The position numbers were made by a program, and so were the translations under genes. From contig CAVRXM010000003.1 in assembly GCA_963725085.1 (NCBI GenBank), positions 434,001 to 498,000 on the forward strand: a stretch of DNA of 64,000 bases, given 5' to 3'. Each line of letters begins with the position of its first letter. The first letter of the stretch is position 1. The notes under the pieces are model-generated. The model saw only the letters and a program-made list of their open reading frames with translations. It had not been told where the DNA came from and searched no databases. This stretch comes from VRUE01 sp963725085 (GTDB lineage Bacteria > Actinomycetota > Thermoleophilia > Solirubrobacterales > 70-9). Positions 32,760 through 41,422 of the stretch are shown in pieces.

Positions 32760-34199
32760 GTGCAAAGACTAACAACAGAAACTGCAGGCGGGCCGAGGAC
32801 TCTTCTCTTGAAGGTTCTGCGCCGGGCACCCAGCGGCCAAGTTGGAGTCGGATCGAAGGGAGCCAAACCGCCATCGGACGGCTGGTTCTGCCCTCATTGC
32901 GGGCAGCATTCCGAGCCCGCCGACCTGCATTGCAGATCCTGTGGCGAGGCACTTGAGCCGGCTGCAGCAGAAGACCCGAAGCAAAGCAACGGCGGCGAGG
33001 CCGCCGCGAATCTCACCGCAGGCAGGACTTCACCGGTTGAAGGGCCCGGAGCTGGAGAGCACGGAGAGCGACGGCCTTCAAGGAGAGCAAGGCTCGCCGC
33101 TTGGGTGCAGGGCCGCAAGCGCGCATTTTCGGGGTACCGCCACAGGAAGGCGTTGATTGCGGTCGTAGTCACCGTCGCGATCGGTCTCCTCGCTGGAGGG
33201 TTGCTGCTGATCTTTCTGCCGAGCGACCCAGCCCCTCAGCAAACGCAGGCGGCACTCTCGAGCACCGCGTCAGCGGTAGACGACGCTACGGGTTCAGTAG
33301 CGGACGCCAACCTCCTAACCGACATTCGTGCGGTTGGGCGGAAGGCTCAGGCCTCGCTCGCCGATGTCGCGCAGCAGCGAAGGGACATCACCGAAATCTC
33401 GACGACCCGCTACCGCACCGCAGCAACGCGGCTGGCGATCTCTGAGGAGGCGTATCTCGGACACCTTGGCGCTCTGAGGGGACTCAAGCGTTCGAACCTT
33501 CCGCGCTGGTATCGAATCAGGTCGGGTCTACAACAAGCGAGCGGCGACATCGCTCGCGCCGTCCCTTCGGTACGCGAGTTGAATCTCCCTAACCCCGCCA
33601 AGGCATTACCGTCGCTCACCCTCCTAGATCATGGGTTCGACTCGCTCGACGGTGTACTGACGAAAGACATCCGCTTGGTCTCTGCATGGCGAAGCGCGCT
33701 CGCCCGAGCGAAGTCCAAGCAGGCGACAGAACTCGCCAGCGTGACTAGCTACTCGGAAACGACACGCGGCTACCTTGCCCAATACGACGAGCTCCGCAGC
33801 GAAACCTCCGACTGGATCGACGGGGTCGATTCGTCAGGGGCCACCTACGCTGAGGCCTACCAGTTCCTAGGCGACCAGGCAGCTGCCCGTCAGCGCATCG
33901 ACGACAGCATTGATGCGCTCGATGCCCCTGGGCCGGTCGCTGGTGCAAACAGTGAACTCTCGGATGTCCTCACAGAGGCAACGCAGGCAATGGAAGACGC
34001 GTATTCAGGCGTAGCCGACTACCAGTACGACTACAGCTACACGTACTACAAGGAAACGCCCGGCTGGCAGCAGTTCGAAGCCAGCTCAGAAGACATTTCC
34101 AGCGCATACGCCAGTGCTGAGGGGAATTGGGAAGCGGCGGTGGCCGAATACACGGGCTCGGTCGAAGACCGTCCTATGCCGAAGCCTCCAGCAATCTGA
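32760..34199 (+). CDS. zinc-ribbon, single-pass membrane protein with long extracellular helical domain
   Basis: This 479-residue protein has an N-terminal zinc ribbon (Cys44, Cys47, Cys58, Cys61: CPHC...CRSC), an acidic-to-basic linker ending RHRK, one transmembrane helix (about residues 131-153), and an outer domain of about 320 residues, mostly helical and rich in Ala/Ser/Asp, with a Tyr-rich stretch (YQYDYSYTYYKE) near the end. I do not recognise a family for the outer part. The GTG start has no Shine-Dalgarno but fits a leaderless promoter. It overlaps the protease gene start (TGATG), so the two are likely co-expressed. Confidence 0.72.
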   Translation: MQRLTTETAGGPRTLLLKVLRRAPSGQVGVGSKGAKPPSDGWFCPHCGQHSEPADLHCRSCGEALEPAAAEDPKQSNGGEAAANLTAGRTSPVEGPGAGEHGERRPSRRARLAAWVQGRKRAFSGYRHRKALIAVVVTVAIGLLAGGLLLIFLPSDPAPQQTQAALSSTASAVDDATGSVADANLLTDIRAVGRKAQASLADVAQQRRDITEISTTRYRTAATRLAISEEAYLGHLGALRGLKRSNLPRWYRIRSGLQQASGDIARAVPSVRELNLPNPAKALPSLTLLDHGFDSLDGVLTKDIRLVSAWRSALARAKSKQATELASVTSYSETTRGYLAQYDELRSETSDWIDGVDSSGATYAEAYQFLGDQAAARQRIDDSIDALDAPGPVAGANSELSDVLTEATQAMEDAYSGVADYQYDYSYTYYKETPGWQQFEASSEDISSAYASAEGNWEAAVAEYTGSVEDRPMPKPPAI

Positions 34200-35500
34200 T
34201 GCCCGCAGAAAGCCTTCCAATGCGCATCAGTCTCACTCTCATCCCCGCCGCGATTGTGGCCATGCTGGTAATCGCCGCCGCCGGCCCGCTGACGCAAACA
34301 GCGTCGGCGCAACCGAGCGGCGCTACCGCTGCTTGGTTTCCAGCCAGAGCCGAGGCAGCCGAAACTCCGGCAACGAGTCAAGGCCCTGGAGCGAGCGCCT
34401 CGATCGTCAACGGAAGGAGCGCCTCGATAGATCAGTTCCCGTGGCTCGCCCACATCGAATACGGGGGCGCAGCCGAAGCTTATGAATGCAGCGGGACAGT
34501 GGTCGCTCCACGTCTCGTACTAACTGCCGGCCATTGCGTGCTCAGCGAAGCAGGTCACCTCTTGCCGGCCGCCAACTTCCGCGTAATCAGTGGAGCATCT
34601 GACCTAATGAAGATCGGTCCGGAAAATGTTTCAAACGTTGTCCAGACTTTGGTCGCCCCTGGTTTCGATCAGGAATCGCTGCGGCCCGACGCCGCCCTCC
34701 TGGTACTGCAGGCTCCGGTCAGTGCCCCGCCAATTCCCTTGGCCGGCCCGACCGATACCAGCCTATATGCCGTCCGAACCCCGATCACGATTGCCGGGTG
34801 GGGCCTGACCAACGGCAGATCTACTGCTACTCCAACGGTCCTTCACCAGGCCGAAACGGTGATCCAGAGCGCCGGCTACTGTCGGCAAGAGTTCAAGCAC
34901 AGCCCCTTTGGCTATTCCGGCTCAGCTCAGCTCTGCGCCATCGAGGCACCAAAGTTTGAAGTGGGTTCCTGCCACGGAGACAGTGGTGGACCTGGGATTG
35001 GTTACCGCGGTGACGGAACGGCTGTCCAGGTCGGGGTCATCAGCTTCGGCCTTGTCGCAGCCTGCAACCCCCGCGGCCCCGAAGCCCAGACAAGGGTCGA
35101 CGGCATATCAGAATGGATCGGGCAGTGGATCGACGCCGTCGAACACGGAATCCAGCCGCCAGCATCCTTCGTCCCGAGGTTAGTCCGTCTTGCTGCGCTG
35201 ACGATCTTCAAAGCTAAGTACCTGGACCGGGAACGTCTGGCCTATGACTTCGGTAGTTTCTTCACCAGGGGCAAGTACAAGGATTTCTCCTGCCGACGGA
35301 TCGAGCGAGAAAAGGCCAAGTGTCTGGTCTTCTGGTACCACGCCCGCAAGGTCTACAGCGGGGCGATAACGACCTCCTTGTCGTTGCCAAAGGAAGGCTC
35401 CATAGTCAGCTTCCGCTACCGGATAAGACGCTTCAGCGCTGTTTGTTGGATCTACAGCCGAAACCCGAGAAGCTGCCCGCGAACTCTGTTCTACCGCTGA
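34199..35500 (+). CDS. secreted trypsin-like serine protease (S1)
   Basis: This 433-residue protein has a signal peptide (about residues 1-37, ending TASA), an activation site IVNG at 69-72, and a catalytic triad of His112 (LTAGHC), Asp164 (RPDAALL) and Ser262 (CHGDSGGP). A C-terminal extension of about 115 residues follows the protease domain, with four Cys that may form disulfides. S1 proteases of this form are secreted zymogens. The ATG at 34199 overlaps the upstream stop codon, implying coupling; the ATG at 34220 is the alternative. The membrane zinc-ribbon protein upstream may regulate or anchor it, which is inference. Confidence 0.87.
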   Translation: MPAESLPMRISLTLIPAAIVAMLVIAAAGPLTQTASAQPSGATAAWFPARAEAAETPATSQGPGASASIVNGRSASIDQFPWLAHIEYGGAAEAYECSGTVVAPRLVLTAGHCVLSEAGHLLPAANFRVISGASDLMKIGPENVSNVVQTLVAPGFDQESLRPDAALLVLQAPVSAPPIPLAGPTDTSLYAVRTPITIAGWGLTNGRSTATPTVLHQAETVIQSAGYCRQEFKHSPFGYSGSAQLCAIEAPKFEVGSCHGDSGGPGIGYRGDGTAVQVGVISFGLVAACNPRGPEAQTRVDGISEWIGQWIDAVEHGIQPPASFVPRLVRLAALTIFKAKYLDRERLAYDFGSFFTRGKYKDFSCRRIEREKAKCLVFWYHARKVYSGAITTSLSLPKEGSIVSFRYRIRRFSAVCWIYSRNPRSCPRTLFYR

Positions 35501-35604
35501 GAAGAGCCGGCGCAGCTGAGGCGAAGGCTCGTCCGAAGTGTCGCATCGTTGGAGCGGGGAGACAGTCGGGCAAGTCGACTGTTGCTGCCACGATGACCCC
35601 GCCT

Positions 35605-35676
35605 TACGGATACCTCTCCGAGGCCACGGGGGCGCTTCCCGTGGATTCCTCTGTATCTCTGAATATCTGAGTAGCT
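35605..35676 (+). repeat. repeat family C, copy 4
   Basis: One of the best copies: CCACGGGGGCGCTTCCCGTGG forms the inner hairpin, flanked by GGATACCTCTCCGAGG and CTCTGTATCTCTGAATATC. A GTGCGTGCACAGGTGCACAC segment follows at about 35731. Nothing else is seen in 35501-35835. Confidence 0.65.
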
Positions 35677-35835
35677 CAATGGGGGTCGAGGACCTCGGAG
35701 AGCCTTCCGTGGCTTCGGGGTTGTGCGGGTGTGCGTGCACAGGTGCACACCGACGGCCGAAAGGTCTCGCTTGCGGGGAACTCTGGGCCATGCCTCACAC
35801 CGCTACGAGCCATCCGCGCGATACTGAACTCGACA

Positions 35836-35997
35836 ATGATGCTGCTCGGCGGACTAGCGCTGCTCATCGCCGCGATCCTTGTGGCGTTTCTGATCTTCAC
35901 AGCGATGGCGATCGCGGCCCTAGTCGTTTTCACGTTCGCGATCGGCGGCGCGATGGTTGCCCTCATGGTGGGGGTTGCTGGGCTGCTCCGCCGCTAG
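35836..35997 (+). CDS. small two-helix membrane protein
   Basis: A 53-residue frame starts MMLLGGLALLIAAILVAFLI and continues through TAMAIAALVVFTFAIGGAMV to end in Arg-Arg, giving two hydrophobic helices with a positive C-terminus. There is no clear ribosome site. The strongly membrane-like composition in one frame is the only evidence. Function unknown. Confidence 0.45.
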   Translation: MMLLGGLALLIAAILVAFLIFTAMAIAALVVFTFAIGGAMVALMVGVAGLLRR

Positions 35998-36125
35998 CCG
36001 GGGGGTGTAGAACACCACCTGCTCCGGCCAATCCGGGGGCGCAGCTCCTCGGATAGCCGATATCGCCGGGCCACTGTTTCCGGGCCAGGCGGGCATTCAG
36101 AGCCGCGACTCCAGGGATCTCTGGA

Positions 36126-36190
36126 CGGTGGTACGGAAGTCCGATACCGGGCCCTATTCGTCTCTCGCTACCACCCACGGATAGTCGAAC
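36126..36190 (+). repeat. repeat family B, copy 2
   Basis: GGTGGTACGGAAG...CTCTCGCTACCACC inverted repeat, followed by CACGGATAGTCGAAC. In the plus frame it preserves HPRIVE despite third-base changes. Confidence 0.6.
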
Positions 36191-36227
36191 AGCATGCGCT
36201 GGTGCCCTAGCCAGTCCCGAGCGACGA

Positions 36228-36291
36228 GGGGGCCCGATTCGTCTCTCGCTACCACCCCCGGATCATCGAGCGAGGTCGTCTCGCCGATTGA
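36228..36291 (+). repeat. repeat family B, copy 3 (right half only)
   Basis: GGGGGCCCGATTCGTCTCTC is followed by GCTACCACCCCCGGATCATC and GAGCG, with an in-frame TGA at the end. The left arm of the inverted repeat is missing. Confidence 0.6.
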
Positions 36292-36296
36292 CTGGG

Positions 36297-36460
36297 GCCC
36301 AGCTGTCGCATCCACGCGTTTGCGAGAGCGAGCGACGACTCGCGCAGACTTCTGCCCCTCGTCCGATGCAGGAGCCTGAGTCGCGTCCGTCGACGCGCTC
36401 GCATCCACGCGTTTTCGAGAGCGAGCGACGACTCCGCGCAGACTTCTGCCCCTGGTCCGC
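36297..36460 (+). repeat. repeat family D, two tandem 93-base units
   Basis: CGCATCCACGCGTTTGCGAG starts at 36307 and again (one change) at 36400. Both units contain GCGACGACT(C)CGCGCAGACTTCTGCCCCT. Partial units recur at 37.6 and 39.4 kb in the same orientation. The rest of 35998-36504 is repeats B2 and B3 or unassigned. Confidence 0.65.
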
Positions 36461-36504
36461 CCGAAGCGTGGTCCGGGTTACTCCGACAGCCCGGCGGCTT
36501 GAGA

Positions 36505-37317
36505 TCAGCTCCCCAGGAGGAAACCAAGGTCGTTGCAGGTGCCGGTGGAGTTCTGAAATGAGGCGTTGAGATAGACGGTGCCGCTGGCGTCGCCCGCACC
36601 GGCGCCGGGAAAGCCGCCGTTGCCGACTGAAAAGTCAACTTTGGCGAAGCCATCGGTGACCTGGCCGAGTGTGGTCGAAGAGTTCGGAGGCAACGAGCCC
36701 GGGTTGACGGTGGAGGAGCCGTTGTCGCTGTAGACGAGGTGAGTCTGGCCGCCGGCAGGCACCTTGGCCACCAGCCGGATCGTCCCGTTGGCGCCGTTGT
36801 CCGAGCACTGCGCCTCAAAACTCACAAAGCCGAGGTTCGCGATGGTCACCGGGCTGGTTGCGGTGGTCAGCGCGTTGTCCAGGAGGATGGCCTGGCCGGA
36901 GCCCCGGAAGAACGGCTGGCAGCTCGAAACCCCAGTTTGGCCGACCGATTGGATTGCCTGACCCGATGGGCAGCCGCCGTCAAGCCGGTGCTGAAGCACC
37001 GATTCGTTTGCGCTCAGGGTCACGCTTCCGGAATCGCCGCCACCGCTCAGTCCGCTGCCTGCGCTCACCCCGGTGATCGTGCCTACCGACCCTGGGGCGA
37101 AATTGGCGGCCGAGAGCGAGCCGGGCGCGACCTTGTCTCCCGTTACCGAGCCAGCCGCCAGCTTCGGATTTGTGACCGCGCCCTTCTTGATCGATTTCGT
37201 CGCAACCGAGTTCTTGGGAGCCGTGTGGGCGGCCCAAGCGACGCCGGTTAGCGCGAAAAACAGCGCCACGTATCCAACGACGTTGTTGCGGATGTGGGCT
37301 CGGATCTTGCTCGACAT
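36505..37317 (-). CDS. secreted protein of a Solirubrobacterales-type family
   Basis: This 270-residue protein has an N-terminal membrane/signal segment (VVGYVALFFALTGVAWAA, residues 13-30) followed by NSVATKSIKKGAVTNPKLAA and short repeated turns (GSVTGDKVAPGSLSAANFAP). I associate this pattern with many secreted hypothetical proteins of Thermoleophilia. The C-terminal half is beta-rich with two Cys near the ends. It may be a cell-surface protein. It is not in an operon. Function unknown; the N-terminal pattern is my main taxonomic clue. Confidence 0.75.
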   Translation of the reverse strand: MSSKIRAHIRNNVVGYVALFFALTGVAWAAHTAPKNSVATKSIKKGAVTNPKLAAGSVTGDKVAPGSLSAANFAPGSVGTITGVSAGSGLSGGGDSGSVTLSANESVLQHRLDGGCPSGQAIQSVGQTGVSSCQPFFRGSGQAILLDNALTTATSPVTIANLGFVSFEAQCSDNGANGTIRLVAKVPAGGQTHLVYSDNGSSTVNPGSLPPNSSTTLGQVTDGFAKVDFSVGNGGFPGAGAGDASGTVYLNASFQNSTGTCNDLGFLLGS

Positions 37318-37639
37318 TAGGGTCTCCTGACGATCGCTTGGCCTTCTAGTCCACCCACCCTAGTTGCGCCGGGAATCAAGCGAAACATCTCCCACGGCAA
37401 CGGGGCGGTCGCCGTCGCGCCTGACGCTCACAAGTTCTTGAGTCCCGAGGATCACCTGAACAGGCGCTTGGTTCTGAAAGCCATCCCATTACGGACCCGC
37501 TTTCGCCAGCGTGGCCGCAGATCTCGCATCGCTTCTTTGGCTTCTCGGTCGAGGCGCCTCCCGTTGTGATTGGTCTCACTCAGGTAACGCCCCTCTCTAA
37601 GCGTTCGTTCAGGCGGCGCAGGGGGCGCGCAGCCGATCT

Positions 37640-37745
37640 AGATCTCGCTCCTGCGTCTCGTCCGATTCAGGAGCGTGAGTGGCGTCCGTCAACGCGCTCG
37701 CAACCACGCGAAAGCGGGAGCAAGAGTCTCCGCGAGCCTTCTGGG
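37640..37745 (+). repeat. repeat family D, diverged unit
   Basis: CGTCCGATTCAGGAGCGTGA is followed by GTGGCGTCCGTCAACGCGCT and CGCAACCACGCG, as in the copy at 39.4 kb, then the sequence diverges. The surrounding 37318-37851 holds no gene I can support. Confidence 0.55.
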
Positions 37746-37851
37746 TCGGCCACCCCGTCGAATCGGGCCAGCGCGCCGGCGAGCACCCTCTGAGCAGCGC
37801 CCTCGGCTGGGAGCTCAGCGCCCCGATGCTGTCCGGGTTAGCTTTCCACTG

Positions 37852-38688
37852 ATGCCAACTGTGGTCCTCACCGGTGCCACGCGCGGGATCGGCCACGCGG
37901 CCGCGATCGAGCTGGCTGCCCGCGGCGCCGAGCTGGGCGTCGTCGGCCGCGATGCAGCGCGCGTGCGGGTAACTGCGGAGGAGGCGCGCACCTCCGGCGG
38001 CGGCGCGCCGGTGCACGAGCACGTGGCGGACCTTGCACGGATGGACGAGGTGCGCCGGCTCGCCGCCGAGCTGCTGGAGACCTACCCGCGCATCGACGTG
38101 CTCGCGAACAACGCGGGCGCCATGTTCACCTCGCGCCATGTGACGCCCGACGGCTTCGAGCAGACCTTCGCCCTCAACCACCTCGCCCCGTTCCTGCTCA
38201 CGAACCTGCTCCTCGAGCGGCTCACGGCCTCGCGCGCGCGTGTGGTGACCACGGCGAGCGATGCCCATAAGGGCGGCCTGCTCGATCTCGACGACCTTCA
38301 GTCCGAGCGCGGTCGCTTCCGCCCCGGACGCGTCTACGGCACGACCAAGCTCTGCAACATCCTCTTCACCCGCGAGCTGCAGCGCCGCAACCCCGCCATC
38401 GTGGCCAACTGCTTCCACCCCGGCGTGATTCGCACCGGATTCGGCAAGAACGACGGCGCGCTGGCGCGGATCAGTCTCACCCTCGCCGGGCCGTTCCTGC
38501 GCTCGCCCGAGCGCGGCGCCAGCTCCCTGGTGTGGCTCGCGCTCGATCCCGCCGGGGGCGAGCTTCGCGGCCAGTACGTCGAGAAGCAGCGGCCGGTGCA
38601 GCCGAGCGCGCAGGCGCAGGACGACCGCCTCGCCGCCGAGCTGTGGGAGCGCTCAGAGGAGCTGTCCGCGCCGGCGCGCGCGGCGTGA
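37852..38688 (+). CDS. short-chain dehydrogenase/reductase (retinol-dehydrogenase-like)
   Basis: This 278-residue classical SDR has the cofactor motif TGATRGIG (residues 7-14), NNAG near residue 82, a Ser in TTASDAHKGG and the catalytic YGTTK. It resembles the large retinol-dehydrogenase/WWOX-like SDR group that uses NADP(H); the substrate is unknown. The ATG at 37852 is chosen since homology starts there; the frame extends upstream through repeat D and is not coding. The C-terminus has the usual RGQYVEKQRPV loop. Confidence 0.85.
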   Translation: MPTVVLTGATRGIGHAAAIELAARGAELGVVGRDAARVRVTAEEARTSGGGAPVHEHVADLARMDEVRRLAAELLETYPRIDVLANNAGAMFTSRHVTPDGFEQTFALNHLAPFLLTNLLLERLTASRARVVTTASDAHKGGLLDLDDLQSERGRFRPGRVYGTTKLCNILFTRELQRRNPAIVANCFHPGVIRTGFGKNDGALARISLTLAGPFLRSPERGASSLVWLALDPAGGELRGQYVEKQRPVQPSAQAQDDRLAAELWERSEELSAPARAA

Positions 38689-38782
38689 TCCCGGTGCTCG
38701 GCTTTGGGCCGGGGCGCCACGTCCTGAGCCGGCTCCCGCTTCGCGCGAAAGGGAAGAGCGACAACTCAGGGGGCCAGGCGAG

Positions 38783-38837
38783 CGGAGGGGGTGGGATTCG
38801 AACCCACGAGCGCCTTGCGACGCCAACGGTTTTCGAG
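38783..38837 (-). repeat. tRNA-Ser(CGA)-like 3' half
   Basis: On the minus strand: anticodon loop CTCGAAA (anticodon CGA), then a long variable arm (GTTGGCGTCGCAAGGCGCTC), T-arm GTGGG-TTCGAAT-CCCAC, acceptor CCCCTCC and G73. This is diagnostic of a serine tRNA. Upstream of the anticodon loop no D-arm or matching acceptor strand is present, so it is a 3' half only, cut at the same place as the Pro and Met copies. Confidence 0.85.
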
Positions 38838-38940
38838 ATCTCCGTGTGAAATCGCCGGTTTCCAGGGCCTTTCGCGGAACACGATCTGCGAGCGCTTCGG
38901 GAGTGCGATACCGGCTAGCCCGCCAGGCGATACTGGTGCG

Positions 38941-39333
38941 GTGACCGATCGTAATGTGCTCGGTGGCGAGCTTGAGCCGTGTGGCACCGACCCCCTCACC
39001 GGCTTCTATCGTGACGGGTGCTGTCGTACCGGTCCGGAGGACCGGGGGAGCCACACGATCTGCGCGGTGGTCACGTCCGCGTTCCTCGAGCACCAGCGTC
39101 GTATCGGCAACGACCTGATCACCCCCATGCCTCAGTACCACTTCCCTGGGCTCGCGGCCGGCGACCGCTGGTGCGTGACCGCGGTGAACTGGCTGCGGTC
39201 GCACGAGGACGGCGCGGCCGCCTACGTAGTGCTGGCGTCCACCCATGAACGGGCGCTTGAGGTCGTTTCTCTCGCCGCGCTCCAGGAACACACCGTCGAC
39301 GTCCCCCCGGATCCGGGACCTTTCGGGGGCTAG
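38941..39333 (+). CDS. DUF2237 family protein
   Basis: This 130-residue protein has VLGGELEPCGTDPLTGFYRD, then CCRTGPEDRGSHTICAVVTS and WCVTAVNWLRSHEDGAA, the conserved sequence of DUF2237 with its invariant Cys residues. Function unknown. The GTG at 38941 is chosen because the family starts about there; the upstream open frame runs through the tRNA-Ser half. It stands alone. Confidence 0.88.
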   Translation: MTDRNVLGGELEPCGTDPLTGFYRDGCCRTGPEDRGSHTICAVVTSAFLEHQRRIGNDLITPMPQYHFPGLAAGDRWCVTAVNWLRSHEDGAAAYVVLASTHERALEVVSLAALQEHTVDVPPDPGPFGG

Positions 39334-39361
39334 GTCGCTGTCGCGAATCAACGGTGCCGCC

Positions 39362-39525
39362 TGCTCGTCGTCCGATGCAGGAGCGTGAATGGCGTCCGTC
39401 AACGCGCTCGCAACCACGCGTTTGCGAGAGCCAGCGACGACTCCGCGCAGACTTCTGCCCCTCGTCCCGAGCGAGCGTCCGCCGCTGGCGGTTGACGCGC
39501 TCGCAACCACGCGAGAGCAGGTGTT
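39362..39525 (+). repeat. repeat family D, unit plus partial second unit
   Basis: CGTCCGATGCAGGAGCGTGA, CGCTCGCAACCACGCGTTTG and GACTTCTGCCCCT occur in order. GACGCGCTCGCAACCACGCG then repeats near 39494. Same orientation as the copies at 36.3 kb. Confidence 0.6.
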
Positions 39526-39555
39526 AAGAGGAAGCGTTAGTAGAGTCTCGGGCGC

Positions 39556-39981
39556 ATGGCCGATGTACCTAGACCAATCACGGGCCGCTGCCTGTGCGGT
39601 GGCGTGACTTATAGCGTGGACGCGGCGCCAGTCTGGCAAGGGGTTTGCTACTGCGCGAACTGCCAGCGCCAGACCGCTACCGCGTTCTCGGCGATCGTGG
39701 GCGTGCCGAGCAAGGCACTCACTATTGAGGGCAACGCACTCGCCTCGTTCAAGACCGCCAGCGAGGGTTACGAAAGCACGACAGAGCGGCGATTCTGCTC
39801 AACGTGTGGGTCGCCGATATTCAGCACGATCGAGTCGATGCCGGAAGTGGTCTTCCTGAAGGCGGGGACGATCGACGACACATCTTGGTTCGAGCCGACG
39901 GCCGAGATCTGGGCCCGCTCGGCGCAGCCGTGGGCGCCACATTTTGAGAACGCCACGCGCTATGAGCGCATCCCGGGCTAA
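39556..39981 (+). CDS. GFA (glutathione-dependent formaldehyde-activating) family protein
   Basis: This 141-residue CENP-V/GFA-fold protein has GRCLCGGVTYS near residue 10, CYCANCQRQT near 32 and RRFCSTCGSPIFS near 78. These three cysteine clusters bind two zincs in the family. Some members act on S-hydroxymethylglutathione, but most are uncharacterised. It starts with ATG; no strong ribosome site. The 39982-40223 stretch downstream has no recognisable feature. Confidence 0.9.
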   Translation: MADVPRPITGRCLCGGVTYSVDAAPVWQGVCYCANCQRQTATAFSAIVGVPSKALTIEGNALASFKTASEGYESTTERRFCSTCGSPIFSTIESMPEVVFLKAGTIDDTSWFEPTAEIWARSAQPWAPHFENATRYERIPG

Positions 39982-40223
39982 CTGACACCGGCAAGTTCGG
40001 TTCGGGGCTCTATGCGCTCCCGCTTCGCGCGATTTGCGGGCGCCTGGCGAGCTTCGCTCCAGACGCCTCCTCAGGACGACAACCGTGGGCGCCCTGGCCC
40101 CGTCGGTTTGCCGGATCCCGCCGACCGACCCCCGTCTTCGTCCCTTGCAGGCACGGCAATCACGACCGCGATCGCGACGACGCAGCACAGATGACCCTCC
40201 CGCGTCGCCGCTCGGGCTTCCGG

Positions 40224-41057
40224 TTACGGACCGGTCCCGGCCGGGCGCTGGGCGCTGACACCCCGCGCAACGCGGAACTCCGCGGCGACCTCGCGGGTCG
40301 CCGCCTCGGCTCCGAGCGGAAATACGTGAAGCCCATCTACGCGCGAGATACTGGCAAGGCCGGCCGCCAGTTCGCGCGCTAGGTCGATGCCGCCGCCGCG
40401 ATTGATTTGAGCCAGGGCTCGCTGGGGAATCGTGACCCCAGGTAGCGCGCAGGCGCGCTCTGCCATGTGCGCGCTGCGGAGCAGCGCGACGCTTGCGTAG
40501 AACCGCTCGCCCGCGAGGATGTCCTCGGCGGCCGAGAGGAACGCTTCGAGGCGCCCGAGGTCGAAGGTCATCTGCGACTGCAGAAAGGTTGCTCCAGCGG
40601 CGATCTTGCGCCGCAGGAGCCGCAACTCCCGGTCGACGTCCTCGGCGAATGGATTGACGACTGCCCCGACCGCCAGCGGATGCGGGGCGCCCCATGCCGA
40701 CGCACTCGCAATGAGTTGCGTGGCGGTCATGTCGGCCACATGTTCGATACCGGGCACTGGATCGCCCTGCATGCAGAGGACCGCCTCAGCGCCGAGCGCC
40801 GCCGCGCCCACGACCTGGGACTGCAGGGCAAGCCGGTTGCGATCCCGGCAGGAAACGTGGACGATTGTCCCCACACCCTGCTCCCGCGCGAGGGCCACCG
40901 CAGCCAGCGGCGACATCCGCGGCTGGCCGGCGTGATTGTCGGTCAACCCGACGACGTCGACGGTGTCGGCGAGAACAGCGATCCGGTCGTTGACCCGCGC
41001 GCCATCGGCCTCGGCCGGCAGCGAGATCTCCGCGGACGTCAGGGCGGTCAGCGACAC
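40224..41057 (-). CDS. methylenetetrahydrofolate reductase-like protein
   Basis: This 277-residue protein is shorter than classical MetF but has the same barrel signatures: ADTVDVVGLTDNHAGQPRMS, HVSCRDRNRLALQSQVVGAA and 'EAVLCMQGDPVPG', and a flavin-type loop. It resembles the actinobacterial MetF-like proteins that may reduce methylene-tetrahydrofolate or a related substrate. It has no folate-pathway neighbours. The C-terminal residues after GLHVFPLGAE are weakly conserved. The ATG lacks a clear ribosome site. Confidence 0.82.
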   Translation of the reverse strand: MSLTALTSAEISLPAEADGARVNDRIAVLADTVDVVGLTDNHAGQPRMSPLAAVALAREQGVGTIVHVSCRDRNRLALQSQVVGAAALGAEAVLCMQGDPVPGIEHVADMTATQLIASASAWGAPHPLAVGAVVNPFAEDVDRELRLLRRKIAAGATFLQSQMTFDLGRLEAFLSAAEDILAGERFYASVALLRSAHMAERACALPGVTIPQRALAQINRGGGIDLARELAAGLASISRVDGLHVFPLGAEAATREVAAEFRVARGVSAQRPAGTGP

Positions 41058-41422
41058 GACCGCTGAAGCCTAACCCCGTCGGTCCGGCAGGCCGGCCCTT
41101 GCCTCGTTAGAGAATCGCAAGGAGACACCTGCTTCGTCGGCCGGACAGGCGTCGAGCCGACCCCGCCGGCAGCCCCGCGAAGCGCGGAAGGGAGGCGCAC
41201 CCGCGTAGCCAGCGAGACGCCCGAGTTGGACGAGGAGCGGAAGCGTTGTGCTGATTTCGCGGTGCTCCCGCAACGCGCGAGAGCGGCAGACGAAGGAGGC
41301 GCTGGGACAGGCCAGCCCCCAGCGCCCGATAACCGCGCCTTATGGACACCTCTCTGAGGCCGTAGCAGCGGGCTTTGGTTATCCGCTTGATCGAGTCGCG
41401 GACCCCTCTTCCGGTTGTCATC
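41058..41422. other. intergenic region with a partial family C repeat
   Basis: No gene is supported. At 41328-41365 the sequence CGATAACCGCGCCTTATGGA then CACCTCTCTGAGGCCG matches the left part of repeat family C (compare 61756-61790); the right arm is absent. The remainder shows no recognisable signal. Confidence 0.5.
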
